Positions 32,606-41,251 of a stretch of 64,000 bases of DNA are shown piece by piece (position 1 is the first letter of the stretch; every line of letters begins with the position of its first letter). The notes beneath the pieces were generated by a model that saw only the letters and a list, made by a program, of their open reading frames with translations, had not been told where the DNA came from and did no database searches. The DNA comes from Bacillus_BE sp042263505 (lineage in GTDB: Bacteria; Bacillota; Bacilli; Bacillales; Cytobacillaceae), in contig NZ_JBHKFI010000008.1 of assembly GCF_042263505.1 (NCBI RefSeq), forward strand, positions 117,154-181,153, in the 5' to 3' direction. Made by a program: the position numbers and the translations under genes.

Positions 32606-33622
32606 ATGTTAATCAGCATACTTCAGCAGCACTATGGAATTCAGACGAAGGAACAATTGATGATAGGAAAATATGAAGCATGCTTAGAGCAAAATCAATT
32701 ATACTTATTGGTTCCTGTCGGAAATATAGATCAAGATGAACTTAAAGAATTAGAGAGCTTAGTAAATCATTTTCTTCATAATGGTGATAAGAATGTTTGT
32801 GAAATTCTTAAAACAAAAGAGGACTCGTTACATGCAAAGGTAGGAGAGCAATTCTTTTGTGTCCTTGTTGCTCGAAATCTGAAAACAACTAAGAATTTGC
32901 AACATCTTGGAAGAAAACTTGCAAAATTTCATTTTAGAGGAAGGCAGGTTACTTTCCCAGTACAAAAAATCAAGAGAATTGGACAGTGGAAACAATTTTG
33001 GGAACAAAGATTAAATCAAATGGAGAGAGTATGGACGGAGAAGCTCTTTCAACCTCCAGAAAATGATTTTGAAAGAATGTTTTTGGAGTCCTTCCCTTAT
33101 TATATGGGATTATCGGAAAATGCCATCCAATATCTAGTTGATACGGAGTTAGATGATGATCCGTTAGTTGTTGATAACGGAACTGTTTGTCATTTGAAAT
33201 TTCATCAAAAAAATTGGGGAGACTATTATTTCCTCAAGAATCCATTTGATTGGGTATTTGATCATTCCACAAGGGATGTTGCCGAATGGATTCGAGAAAG
33301 GTATTTATGGAATAGCCAAACCTATCAGCCCGAATTAGTTCAATTTATGAAGGATTATCAATCAATTGCTCCTTTATCTTCCTTTAGTTGGAGGTTATTA
33401 TATTCTCGATTGTTATTTCCATTGCATTATTATGAATGTATAGAGGGCTATTATATGGCCACATCAGAACAACATAAAAATCTGCTTCAGGATCAATTAA
33501 AGAAATATTTGCAGCAAACGAGTGAACATGAGCAATTTTTAGCAAGATTTTTTCAGCTTGTGGAAGTTCCAGTTAAAATGAATCATATCCCTTCTGTAGA
33601 ATGGTTAAATAAAATTCGATAA
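32606..33622 (+). CDS. yutH: Spore coat-associated kinase-like protein YutH
   Basis: A 338-residue protein of the YutH/CotS family, related to aminoglycoside-phosphotransferase-fold kinases but degenerate. Segments include LGRKLAKFHFRGRQV, LDDDPLVVDNGTVCHLKFHQKNWGDYYFLKNPFDWVFDHSTRDVAEWIRER in pieces, and LLYSRLLFPLHYYECIEGYY. The usual HxDxxxxN catalytic loop is replaced. AAGGAGGTGGAAATC fixes ATG 32606; the frame to 32570 has no ribosome-binding site. B. subtilis YutH is a spore coat protein, so sporulation expression is expected. Confidence 0.83.
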   Translation: MLISILQQHYGIQTKEQLMIGKYEACLEQNQLYLLVPVGNIDQDELKELESLVNHFLHNGDKNVCEILKTKEDSLHAKVGEQFFCVLVARNLKTTKNLQHLGRKLAKFHFRGRQVTFPVQKIKRIGQWKQFWEQRLNQMERVWTEKLFQPPENDFERMFLESFPYYMGLSENAIQYLVDTELDDDPLVVDNGTVCHLKFHQKNWGDYYFLKNPFDWVFDHSTRDVAEWIRERYLWNSQTYQPELVQFMKDYQSIAPLSSFSWRLLYSRLLFPLHYYECIEGYYMATSEQHKNLLQDQLKKYLQQTSEHEQFLARFFQLVEVPVKMNHIPSVEWLNKIR

Positions 33623-33641
33623 TTTTAATGTATTTAAGCCG

Positions 33642-33674
33642 CTCTTACTTTATTATATGAAGTAAGAGTTTTTT
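33642..33674 (+). terminator. Terminator of yutH
   Basis: CTCTTACTT pairs with AAGTAAGAG, followed by TTTTTTAT. Confidence 0.88.
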
Positions 33675-33754
33675 ATTTAATTCTAAATTTTTTATTTTTT
33701 CTTGAAATACAAGGGAAGTAAACGTTTGCAATACTTGGAACACTCAAAAAACTA

Positions 33755-33783
33755 TTGTAAAAGTCGAAAGTAATCCTTATAAT
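33755..33783 (+). promoter_or_regulatory. SigA-type promoter of hom-thrC-thrB
   Basis: TTGTAA, a 17-bp spacer and TATAAT, about 58 bp before the hom start codon. No T-box or other riboswitch is visible in the short leader. Confidence 0.75.
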
Positions 33784-33840
33784 GTCTACTATATAAAGAC
33801 AAATGTACATCATAAATAGACTGGGGAGAGGGTTGATTAA

Positions 33841-35136
33841 GTGAAGGCAATTTCCGTTGGATTACTGGGCTTAGGAACTGTTGGTTCAGGAGTGGTGAAA
33901 ATTATAGAGAATCATCAAGACAAACTCATGCACCAAGTAGGATGTCCCGTTGTAATCAAAAAAATTTTAGTGAAAGATGTTAATAAGGAAAGAGCTGTTG
34001 AAGTTCCTGCATCAGTTCTGACAAATCATCCAGATGAAATCATTCATAATCCTGAAATAGATGTGGTTATTGAAGTTATGGGAGGAATTGAAAACACAAG
34101 AGGTCTCCTCTTAAATGCCCTAAAGAATAAAAAACATGTTGTAACGGCAAATAAGGATTTAATGGCGGTTTATGGATCAGAATTGCTGACCGTCGCCTCA
34201 GAAAATGGCTGTGATCTTTTTTACGAGGCAAGTGTAGCGGGAGGAATTCCTATTTTAAGAAGCTTAGTGGATGGTTTAGCTTCTGATCGTATTCAGAAGA
34301 TGATGGGGATTGTCAATGGCACAACCAATTTTATTCTTACGAAAATGAGCAAATATGGCGCTTCTTATGATAATGTGCTAAAGGAGGCTCAGGAATTAGG
34401 GTTTGCAGAAAGTAATCCAACCTCAGACGTAGAGGGATTGGATGCCGCGCGAAAAATGACCATTCTTGCTACATTAGGCTTTTCCATGAAAATTGATTTA
34501 GATGATGTCAAGGTTGAAGGGATTACGAAAATTACGCAAGAAGATTTGCAATATGGGAAACAATTTGGCTATACGATGAAACTTATTGGCATTGCTGAGC
34601 GCGATGATGAAAAGGTAGAAGTTAGTGTACAGCCAACCTTATTATCTGATTCTCATCCGCTGGCCTCTGTTCAAGATGAATATAACGCTGTTTATGTTTA
34701 TGGTGAAGCAGTCGGAGAAACGATGTTCTATGGCCCTGGGGCTGGGAGCCTCCCAACGGCTACATCAGTGGTTTCTGATTTAGTGGTGGTGATTAAAAAT
34801 ATGCGTCTGGGTGTAAATGGAAAGAGTGCGATTGATCTTCAATATAAAAAGAACTTAAAAAATCCAGATGAAATTTTTTCAAAATATTTCTTAAGACTTC
34901 ATGTGAAAGATGAAGTAGGCGTTTTTGCAAATATTACATCGATTTTCTCTGCACATGGTGTTAGCTTTGAAAAAATTCTGCAAATGCCAGTTAAGGAAAA
35001 AGGGCTTGCTGAAATCGTCTTAGTTACCCACCATGCCTCATTAAGTGATTATGAGGATATCTTATTACAATTAAGAGATTTGGAAGCTGTCAAAGAATTA
35101 AAAAGTTCATATCGAGTCGAAGGAAGTGGAAAATAA
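33841..35136 (+). CDS. hom: Homoserine dehydrogenase
   Basis: A 431-residue enzyme reducing aspartate semialdehyde to homoserine, the branch point to threonine and methionine. The NAD(P)-binding motif GLLGLGTVGSGVV is at residues 7-19. The catalytic domain has ANKDLMAVYGSEL, GGIPILRSL, GIVNGTTNFIL and EGLDAARKMTILA. A C-terminal ACT domain (FLRLHVKDEVGVFANITSIFSAHGVSFEKI in pieces) suggests allosteric threonine feedback. The GTG start at 33841 follows GGGGAGAGGGTTGATTAA. It is the first gene of hom-thrC-thrB; its TAATG overlap couples it to thrC. Confidence 0.96.
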   Translation: MKAISVGLLGLGTVGSGVVKIIENHQDKLMHQVGCPVVIKKILVKDVNKERAVEVPASVLTNHPDEIIHNPEIDVVIEVMGGIENTRGLLLNALKNKKHVVTANKDLMAVYGSELLTVASENGCDLFYEASVAGGIPILRSLVDGLASDRIQKMMGIVNGTTNFILTKMSKYGASYDNVLKEAQELGFAESNPTSDVEGLDAARKMTILATLGFSMKIDLDDVKVEGITKITQEDLQYGKQFGYTMKLIGIAERDDEKVEVSVQPTLLSDSHPLASVQDEYNAVYVYGEAVGETMFYGPGAGSLPTATSVVSDLVVVIKNMRLGVNGKSAIDLQYKKNLKNPDEIFSKYFLRLHVKDEVGVFANITSIFSAHGVSFEKILQMPVKEKGLAEIVLVTHHASLSDYEDILLQLRDLEAVKELKSSYRVEGSGK

Positions 35137-36197
35137 TGAGATGGGGCGGATTGTTACAAGAATATAAAGCCTATTTGCCAATTAGTGATCAAACACCAAT
35201 GCTCACTCTAAATGAAGGAAATACGCCACTCATTAAGCTTGAGAAGCTATCAGAACAATGGGGTATAGAGTTATATGTGAAAACAGAAGGAGCAAATCCA
35301 ACAGGCTCTTTTAAAGACAGAGGCATGGTCATGGCTGTAGCCAAGGCAAAGGAAGCGGGAAGCAGTACAGTGATTTGTGCTTCGACTGGAAATACCTCTG
35401 CATCTGCAGCAGCTTATGCTGCACGGGCCGGACTTAAGTGTATTGTCGTGATACCGGAAGGAAAAATTGCCTTTGGTAAGTTAGCCCAAGCAGTTATGTA
35501 CGGAGCTGAGATTATTTCAATTGAAGGAAACTTTGACCAAGCGTTAAAAATGGTCCGCCACATTAGTGAGAAAGAACCAGTAACACTGGTAAATTCCGTC
35601 AATCCTTTCCGCCTTGAAGGGCAAAAAACAGCTGCCTTTGAGGTATGTGATCAACTTGGTGGGGCACCGGATATCTTGGCATTGCCAGTAGGAAATGCTG
35701 GGAATATTAGTGCCTATTGGAAAGGGTTTAAAGAATATCATGCCGCTAAACAAACGGGTTTACCAGAAATGCGTGGCTTTGAAGCAGCAGGTGCCGCCGC
35801 GATTGTTCATAATCGTGTCTTCGAAAATCCAGAAACCATTGCCACAGCCATTCGGATTGGGAATCCAGCAAGCTGGGATTTAGCAGTGAATGCTGCTAAA
35901 GAATCAAAAGGAAAAATTGATGAAGTAACAGATGAAGAAATCGTTAGCGCCTATAAATTAATTGCTTCAACAGAAGGAGTTTTCGCAGAGCCTGGTTCCT
36001 GTGCCTCTATTGCTGGAGTATATAAACAATTGCAAAGTGGAGAAATTAGAAAAGGCTCCAAGGTTGTCGCCATCTTAACGGGAAATGGATTAAAGGATCC
36101 AGACACTGCTATCAATGTGGGTCCGATTAAACCAATTGCCTTACCTAATGATGAAAAGAAGGTTACCGAACATATTAAGGGAGTTGTGCTTCTATGA
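35136..36197 (+). CDS. thrC: Threonine synthase
   Basis: A 353-residue PLP enzyme converting O-phosphohomoserine to threonine. The PLP lysine is Lys60 in NPTGSFKDRGM; STGNTSASAAAYAARAGL and LPVGNAGNISAYWKG bind cofactor phosphate. The C-terminus carries LTGNGLKDPDTA. The start overlaps the hom stop and its end overlaps thrB by 4 bp, a tightly coupled operon as in B. subtilis. Confidence 0.96.
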   Translation: MRWGGLLQEYKAYLPISDQTPMLTLNEGNTPLIKLEKLSEQWGIELYVKTEGANPTGSFKDRGMVMAVAKAKEAGSSTVICASTGNTSASAAAYAARAGLKCIVVIPEGKIAFGKLAQAVMYGAEIISIEGNFDQALKMVRHISEKEPVTLVNSVNPFRLEGQKTAAFEVCDQLGGAPDILALPVGNAGNISAYWKGFKEYHAAKQTGLPEMRGFEAAGAAAIVHNRVFENPETIATAIRIGNPASWDLAVNAAKESKGKIDEVTDEEIVSAYKLIASTEGVFAEPGSCASIAGVYKQLQSGEIRKGSKVVAILTGNGLKDPDTAINVGPIKPIALPNDEKKVTEHIKGVVLL

Positions 36198-37108
36198 GCC
36201 CTGATGACATGCTCATTATCAAAATACCAGCCAGCACCGCTAATTTAGGTCCGGGCTTTGATTCAGTAGGACTTGCTCTTAGTCTCTACCTAACACTGGA
36301 GGCCGAGCGGTCAGATCGATGGGAGGTCATTCCTTTAACAGATGAACTAAAGGCTTACCCTACCGATGAATCAAATATGATGGTTGCCATTGCATTACAG
36401 ACGGCTGCTCAATTTGGAAAAAACTTATCACCGTGTAAAATTCGGGTTATGAGTGAGATTCCAGTTGCACGGGGACTTGGTTCTAGTGCCTCCGCGATTG
36501 TTGCTGGGATAGAGCTTGCGAATTCATTAGCTAATTTGAAATTATCTAATCATGAAAAATTAGCCATTGCAGCTAAAATAGAAGGCCATCCAGATAATGT
36601 TGGTGCCTCTATATTTGGTGGACTGGTTATTGGTAGCATGTCAGAGAGTGGGATAGATGTTATTCATTCCAATTTGGTCCAGTTCGATGTTATAGCTGTG
36701 GTTCCAAAAGAAGAGCTATTAACAAAGGAATCTAGAGGGGTATTACCAAATCAATTATCCTTCTATGATGCCGTTCATGCAGGAGCAGTTGGAAATGTCA
36801 TGGTTGCTGCCTTACTTAGTGGAGATTTAAAATTGGCGGGGAAAATGATGAGTCAGGATCTATACCATCAGCCATATCGGAAAAAATTGGTTCCGTACTT
36901 AGAAGAGCTTGAAAAAATGGCACCCGTTAGAGGGGCTTATGGCATTGCCCTTAGTGGTGCTGGTCCAACCGTGATTTGTTTAGTGGAAAGTGGAAAAGGT
37001 CAAGCCTTACTGAAAAGGTTACAAGAGGAACTCCCACATTTGCAATTTTTACACTTAACTGTGGATCAGGGAGGAAGTAAAGTTACCCAGAAAAGGAAAG
37101 TAATTTAA
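36194..37108 (+). CDS. thrB: Homoserine kinase
   Basis: A 304-residue GHMP-superfamily kinase phosphorylating homoserine. PASTANLGPGFDSVGLALS is at the N-terminus, the ATP-binding PVARGLGSSASAIVAGIELAN lies near residue 92, and ALSGAGPTVICL is the third GHMP motif. ATG 36194 is preceded by AAGGGAGTTGTGCTTCT; a second ATG five codons in is also possible. It is last in hom-thrC-thrB. Confidence 0.95.
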   Translation: MSPDDMLIIKIPASTANLGPGFDSVGLALSLYLTLEAERSDRWEVIPLTDELKAYPTDESNMMVAIALQTAAQFGKNLSPCKIRVMSEIPVARGLGSSASAIVAGIELANSLANLKLSNHEKLAIAAKIEGHPDNVGASIFGGLVIGSMSESGIDVIHSNLVQFDVIAVVPKEELLTKESRGVLPNQLSFYDAVHAGAVGNVMVAALLSGDLKLAGKMMSQDLYHQPYRKKLVPYLEELEKMAPVRGAYGIALSGAGPTVICLVESGKGQALLKRLQEELPHLQFLHLTVDQGGSKVTQKRKVI

Positions 37109-37120
37109 TAAAGTAACAAA

Positions 37121-37160
37121 AAAAAAGAGACTGATTTTATCAATCAGCCTCTTTTTTTTG
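37121..37160. terminator. Bidirectional terminator between thrB and the NifU-like gene
   Basis: AAAAAGAGACTGATT pairs with AATCAGCCTCTTTTT (one mismatch) across TTATC. Confidence 0.88.
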
Positions 37161-37166
37161 GAAAAA

Positions 37167-37403
37167 TTAAAAAACTTGTTCCACTTCAATGATTCCAGGA
37201 ACCTCTTCTAATAAGGCACGTTCAATTCCAGCCTTTAAGGTAATGGTTGAGCTTGGGCAGCTTCCGCAGGCTCCCAATAAGCGTAATTTTACGATTCCGT
37301 CCTCTACATCAACTAATTCGCAATCTCCGCCATCACGAAGAAGAAATGGACGTAATTTATCTAAAACTTCTTGAACTTGTTCTTTCATTTCTAAATCTAA
37401 CAT
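37167..37403 (-). CDS. yutI: NifU-domain Fe-S scaffold/carrier protein YutI
   Basis: A 78-residue stand-alone C-terminal NifU domain: LRPFLLRDGGDCELVDVEDG, then LLGACGSCPSSTITLKAGIE with the CxxC pair that binds a 4Fe-4S cluster between subunits. In B. subtilis YutI (NfuA-like) it acts as a cluster carrier. The start ATG follows AAGAAAGGAGCGATTTCTC. It is convergent with thrB and divergent from yuzD. Confidence 0.92.
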   Translation of the reverse strand: MLDLEMKEQVQEVLDKLRPFLLRDGGDCELVDVEDGIVKLRLLGACGSCPSSTITLKAGIERALLEEVPGIIEVEQVF

Positions 37404-37579
37404 GAGAAATCGCTCCTTTCTTATTTTATATTATAAGCATATTAACATGAAAAATCTATTGTAGAGAACTGAATTTAATACACATCAAGACTATTTTAGT
37501 AGTTATTTAATGTGGTTATATTGTAAAATAAAAGCAGTTAGCTGTAACTGGGAAAAATTTAAGAATAGGTGATGTGATT

Positions 37580-37900
37580 TTGCTGCAGAATCCGGTTGAA
37601 ATTATTATTTTTGGTGCAGAGCAAGTTTGTGCGAGCTGTGTGAATCTACCATCAGCTAAAGATACGTATGAATGGATTGAAGCAGCCTTAAAAAGAAAAT
37701 TTAAGGAGCAGCCTTTTTTGATTTCATACGTTGATATTTATCAACCTCCGATGAATAAAGAAAAGCAAGAGTTTGCAACGCGTATTATTGAGGAGAATTT
37801 ATTTTATCCTGTTGTCGTGATCGGCAATAAAATTGTTGGTGAAGGGAATCCTAAATTAAAAGTGATTTATGCTGAAATGGAGAAATATGGATACCAATAA
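37580..37900 (+). CDS. yuzD: YuzD family protein (DUF1462)
   Basis: A 106-residue thioredoxin-fold-like small protein: VEIIIFGAEQVCASCVNLPSAKDTYEW has a CASC motif, and YVDIYQPP and FYPVVVIGNKIVGEGNPKLK follow. It matches YuzD. The motif suggests a redox or thiol role, but no activity is known to me. A GTG at 37574 is adjacent to AGGTGATG, so TTG 37580 is preferred. It is divergent from the NifU-domain gene. Confidence 0.82.
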   Translation: MLQNPVEIIIFGAEQVCASCVNLPSAKDTYEWIEAALKRKFKEQPFLISYVDIYQPPMNKEKQEFATRIIEENLFYPVVVIGNKIVGEGNPKLKVIYAEMEKYGYQ

Positions 37901-37940
37901 TATTAGCCTCTCATGTTTAGCATCATGAGAGGCTAATATT
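37899..37940. terminator. Bidirectional terminator between yuzD and yutJ
   Basis: AATATTAGCCTCTCATG pairs over 17 bp with CATGAGAGGCTAATATT across an eight-base loop. Confidence 0.92.
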
Positions 37941-37941
37941 A

Positions 37942-39006
37942 TTAACCGTTATGATATCGGTACATCCATAGAATTCCTGACTTTAATAAACGAGCTACTC
38001 TGCCTGTAATTGCCTTTTCATTCACTAGACCAAAGCCGTGTTTTTTTCCGAGTGATCCTAAGATTCCTTTTAATTTAATGGTTGGTAGTGCTTCCAGTAG
38101 TTCTTCATTATTCCAACGTTTTAATAGAATTTGGACGATTTGGTCTGCTTGACCTTCAGCAAGCTGAGCACTTGGTGCATGAGGCAAACTGGCACAATCA
38201 CCGACGACGTAAACATGTTCGTTATTAGGAAGATTGTGATAAGGTGTAATGACAAGTCGTCCTTGAGAATCTTTTTCAGCCTCCATTTCACGGACAACAA
38301 TATTTGGCTGAATTCCAGCAGTCCAGACGATACAATCAGATGGTATCGGTTCATCGTGATTGAAGACTGTATTTTCTTCCATTCTAGTAATATTAGAATT
38401 ACTGATGATTTCTACATTGTGATTATCAAACCAATTTTCGACATAGGTGCTTAACCTTTCAGGAAAGGCAGCAAGGATGTGCTTTCCACGGTCAAATAAC
38501 TTAATTTTTAAATCTGGTCGACTTTCAATTAGTTCACTAGCTAACTCGACTCCGCTTAAACCAGCACCGACGATGGAAACAATTGAATCTGGTGGCAAAT
38601 TATTCAACCTTTCATAGGTGCAACGAGCGTTCTCAATTGATTGAATGCTATATGTATACTCCTTTGCACCTGAAACATTGTGATATTTGTCTTCACAACC
38701 CAACCCGATGATTAAATCATCGTACTGAATTTCGCTATTGTCGTTTAATAAAACTTTGTTGGACTCTAGACTGATTTCGATAATTTCACCGAATACAACG
38801 TTTAGACGTGGATGTTCCGGAAAAGCAACACGAATGTGCTGATCTGAAATAGTTCCGGCTGCTAATGCATAATATTCCGTTTTCAAACAATGATACGGAT
38901 GACGATCAACAAGCGTGATGCTTATGTTTTCAGGCAAGTTTGGCAATAGCCTCGCAAGCATGCGCATTCCACCGTATCCTCCTCCAAGAATGACTAGATT
39001 TTTCAT
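37942..39006 (-). CDS. yutJ: NADH dehydrogenase-like flavoprotein YutJ
   Basis: A 354-residue FAD/NAD(P)-binding oxidoreductase of the type II NADH dehydrogenase family. The FAD motif is MKNLVILGGGYGGMRML at the start; the second dinucleotide motif is SIVSIVGAGLSGVELASEL-like (VSIVGAGLSGVELA) near residue 155, and the FAD-binding VYVVGDCASLPH is near residue 285. AAAGGGGAAATTAAG fixes ATG 39006; the frame to 39048 has no ribosome-binding site. It shares the family with YumB (42614), but electron acceptor and role are unknown. Confidence 0.87.
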   Translation of the reverse strand: MKNLVILGGGYGGMRMLARLLPNLPENISITLVDRHPYHCLKTEYYALAAGTISDQHIRVAFPEHPRLNVVFGEIIEISLESNKVLLNDNSEIQYDDLIIGLGCEDKYHNVSGAKEYTYSIQSIENARCTYERLNNLPPDSIVSIVGAGLSGVELASELIESRPDLKIKLFDRGKHILAAFPERLSTYVENWFDNHNVEIISNSNITRMEENTVFNHDEPIPSDCIVWTAGIQPNIVVREMEAEKDSQGRLVITPYHNLPNNEHVYVVGDCASLPHAPSAQLAEGQADQIVQILLKRWNNEELLEALPTIKLKGILGSLGKKHGFGLVNEKAITGRVARLLKSGILWMYRYHNG

Positions 39007-39183
39007 CTTAATTTCCCCTTTTGTATCCGTTCTCTTTTTTTCTCCCAACCCTAACTAACACTTATACAAAAAATGAATTTGATATTATTGGAAAATAATA
39101 AATATCAAAATGATAAAAATAGTGAACAACATTAAAAGTATATCTAAATTGTTACAAAATCTCAACACTTCAGTAATGAAAAC

Positions 39184-39212
39184 TTGACAAAGTCATATAA
39201 AAAGTGCATATA
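39184..39212 (+). promoter_or_regulatory. Possible promoter of yuzB
   Basis: TTGACA, a 17-bp spacer and CATATA in the 332-bp AT-rich gap between yutJ and yuzB. I see nothing else in that gap. A -10 of TAAAAT further down is an alternative. Confidence 0.4.
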
Positions 39213-39338
39213 GAAATTTTATGGTAAAATATATGAAGAAGGTACATTTGGTAAATCCAATAACAAACTTATTAGTAAAAATTATACAAAACATACTTTA
39301 TGGATGAGAATAGAAGGATTCTGAGGTGAATGATTGTG

Positions 39339-39575
39339 ATGAGGCCCATAATCGAATTTTGCATTAGTAATATTGTGAGTGGCTCACAAAAGGCGAAGGA
39401 GCAGTTAGAAAACGATCCGAATTTAGATGTCATTGAATATGGGTGTCTCGGTTATTGTGGGAAATGCTCAGCTAAATTATTTGCTTTGGTAGATGGAGTC
39501 TTTGTAACAGGCAGCAGTACGGAGGAACTAGTAAATAATATTTACCAGCAGATTGAAGAGAATCCAGTATTTTAA
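39339..39575 (+). CDS. yuzB: YuzB family protein (UPF0349)
   Basis: A 78-residue protein starting MRPIIEFCISNIVSGSQ, with YGCLGYCGKCSAKLFALVDG and ending IEENPVF. It matches the YuzB/UPF0349 family. C-x6-7-C-x3-C-x2-C-like spacing (FC, GC, YC, KC) could bind a metal or Fe-S cluster by analogy with thioredoxin-like ferredoxins, but this is inference. GAGGTG at 39322 places the start at ATG 39339 rather than the upstream ATG 39330. Confidence 0.87.
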   Translation: MRPIIEFCISNIVSGSQKAKEQLENDPNLDVIEYGCLGYCGKCSAKLFALVDGVFVTGSSTEELVNNIYQQIEENPVF

Positions 39576-39594
39576 TAAGGTTTTGCTAGTAAAT

Positions 39595-39920
39595 TTATCC
39601 CACTCTTAACGGACATTTTGACTCCCACTTCAAGATTCTGAGAATACGAAGAAGATAAGTGGGAGATCAACTGTCCGTAAAGGTCCGACGAGAGATTAAG
39701 GTCCTAGTCAGGCGAAGCCACAGGATGTGGCGTTATGAGCGTGATAAGTGAAATAAGATTTTTCTTTGGGCTTCAGCCCTTAGAAAAATCAATCAGGCTT
39801 TGCGTGACTAACCATCAGTGGGGGATGAATGGCAGACTAAAAGCGCGACGTCAACACTTAAGTCTGCACACTTCACGTCCTGTGCGTCGAAAACCCCCAC
39901 TGATGGAAGTTTCACTTTAT
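39595..39920 (+). mobile_element. Protein-less IS200/IS605-like repeat, copy 5 (full class)
   Basis: About 326 bp and nearly identical to copies 3 and 6. It is flanked by AAATTTAT and ends TTTCACTTTAT. All three structural blocks are present. The right end faces the 3' end of the DUF2225 gene but is separated from it by that gene's terminator. Confidence 0.8.
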
Positions 39921-39935
39921 ATAGTAGCCTAGTGG

Positions 39936-39970
39936 AAACGGACTATATTTCCATATAGTCCGTTTCTCTT
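39936..39970. terminator. Terminator of the DUF2225 gene
   Basis: AAACGGACTATAT pairs with ATATAGTCCGTTT across TTCC. Confidence 0.88.
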
Positions 39971-40674
39971 TATTCCTGAATAGGTTCTTTTGCTTTTTTG
40001 GCATCTCTGATCTCAAACCATCTTTCTTTTGCCATTTCGACAATCTTTGTCTCAATGGTTTGGTTTTGTTTTTCTATGACCTTTGAAAAGTATTTAACGG
40101 CTTGGTCGAGGTCAGACATTCTTCGTGATAAATCCCCTATTAAGTATAGAATTCTGACATCTGATACTTGTGTTCCTTTGAAATCATCATCCATATAGGA
40201 TTCCATATATTCCTCTCGGGCGAGTTTGATAAATCGATTTTCCTGCTCGATGTTTTTTAATGTGCGATATAACCAGACTAATCGCATATATAAACCTGCT
40301 AAATAGATATGTTTTTCTCTTTTTAAAGTTGCACAATAAACTGCAAGCTTATAGGTATTAATGGCTTCCTGGATTGTCCGTTTGTTTCCAAAGTCATGAG
40401 GAACCCATTGTTTACATATTTTCTCTTCAATGACTTCTTTGATGCCAGGCGGAAAAGAAGGAGCAAACTCATTTGTAAATGAGAAACCACAATGTGGGCA
40501 GACATTAACATAATAAAGTATGGGGTTTGTTTCTTCAGAAGAATAGGTTGGGAAAAAATCGGTGTCATATTCTAACACCTTCACATATCTAGACCGCACT
40601 TTTTTAGTGGTGAAGGCTTTTTTACAATGTAAACATTGGCATTTTTTATCATAAAGTGGTGGAATTTCTGTCAT
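39970..40674 (-). CDS. DUF2225 family protein
   Basis: A 234-residue cytosolic protein. The N-terminus has a zinc-ribbon-like pair: CQCLHCKKAF near residue 13 and CPHCGFSF near residue 60. The rest is helical with TPR-like spacing (RTIQEAINTYKLAVYCATLK, DLDQAVKYFSKVIEKQ). This is the DUF2225 architecture of Firmicutes; the function is unknown. ATG 40674 follows AGAAGGTGATTGAT, and the GTG at 40683 lies in that site. It is divergent from erpA. Confidence 0.83.
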   Translation of the reverse strand: MTEIPPLYDKKCQCLHCKKAFTTKKVRSRYVKVLEYDTDFFPTYSSEETNPILYYVNVCPHCGFSFTNEFAPSFPPGIKEVIEEKICKQWVPHDFGNKRTIQEAINTYKLAVYCATLKREKHIYLAGLYMRLVWLYRTLKNIEQENRFIKLAREEYMESYMDDDFKGTQVSDVRILYLIGDLSRRMSDLDQAVKYFSKVIEKQNQTIETKIVEMAKERWFEIRDAKKAKEPIQE

Positions 40675-40854
40675 ATCAATCACCTTCTGTTTAGGACTAT
40701 TCTCATAATTGTTATTATAATACTAAGACTATTATACCTTATTTTTTGAACTTAAAGAACTATCCTATAGGAATTAAGAGGATTGTTTAAAGTTGAGAAT
40801 AGAGGGGGTAGTGTATATACTATTAGTAAGATTCGAAAGATGGGAGGGTCATGA

Positions 40855-41217
40855 ATGACAAATATTGTAGAGCTTACTGAGGCTGCGTCCTTGCAAATAA
40901 AAGATATGATGAAAGAAAATGAAGAGGAAAATGCTTTTTTGAGAATTGCGATTCAAGGTGGAGGCTGCAGCGGTTTATCCTATGGAATGGGATTTGCTCA
41001 TGAAGTGGAAGCAAATGATATCCAACTTGAGCAGTTTGGGCTGAAGATTCTTGTTGATCAAGAAAGTGCGACAATTCTAAAGGGGACTAAAATTGATTAT
41101 AAGCAATCCTTAATGGGCGGCGGCTTTACGATTGATAATCCAAATGCGATTGCATCATGCGGATGTGGGTCATCATTTCGAACCGCTAATAATACGGGAA
41201 CACCCGAAGAATGTTAA
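40855..41217 (+). CDS. erpA: A-type iron-sulfur carrier (HesB/ErpA family, YutM)
   Basis: A 120-residue A-type carrier with the conserved Cys in IQGGGCSGLSYGMGF near residue 40 and the C-terminal CGCGSSF pair. It delivers Fe-S clusters to target enzymes after assembly on SufBCD. The second product region ends FRTANNTGTPEEC with an extra final cysteine. The start ATG 40855 follows GGGAGGGTCATGA. It is followed by a strong hairpin shared with yumC. Confidence 0.92.
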   Translation: MTNIVELTEAASLQIKDMMKENEEENAFLRIAIQGGGCSGLSYGMGFAHEVEANDIQLEQFGLKILVDQESATILKGTKIDYKQSLMGGGFTIDNPNAIASCGCGSSFRTANNTGTPEEC

Positions 41218-41246
41218 AAAGAGAGGTGATATGCCTCTCTTTTTAA
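41214..41246. terminator. Bidirectional terminator between erpA and yumC
   Basis: TTAAAAAGAGAGG pairs with CCTCTCTTTTTAA across a seven-base loop; it overlaps the erpA stop codon. Confidence 0.9.
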
Positions 41247-41251
41247 TGATT

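Noticed and set aside
33719..33736. Possible cre site (GTAAACGTTTGCAA) before hom
   Set aside because: It departs from the catabolite-response consensus at key positions and lies upstream of the promoter; support is too weak.
39735..39932. A 65-codon ORF beginning MSVISEIRFFFGLQ, repeated at 29664 and 60581
   Set aside because: It is a translation of the structured repeat with no ribosome-binding site; its C-terminus changes with the flank, and short copies lack it.
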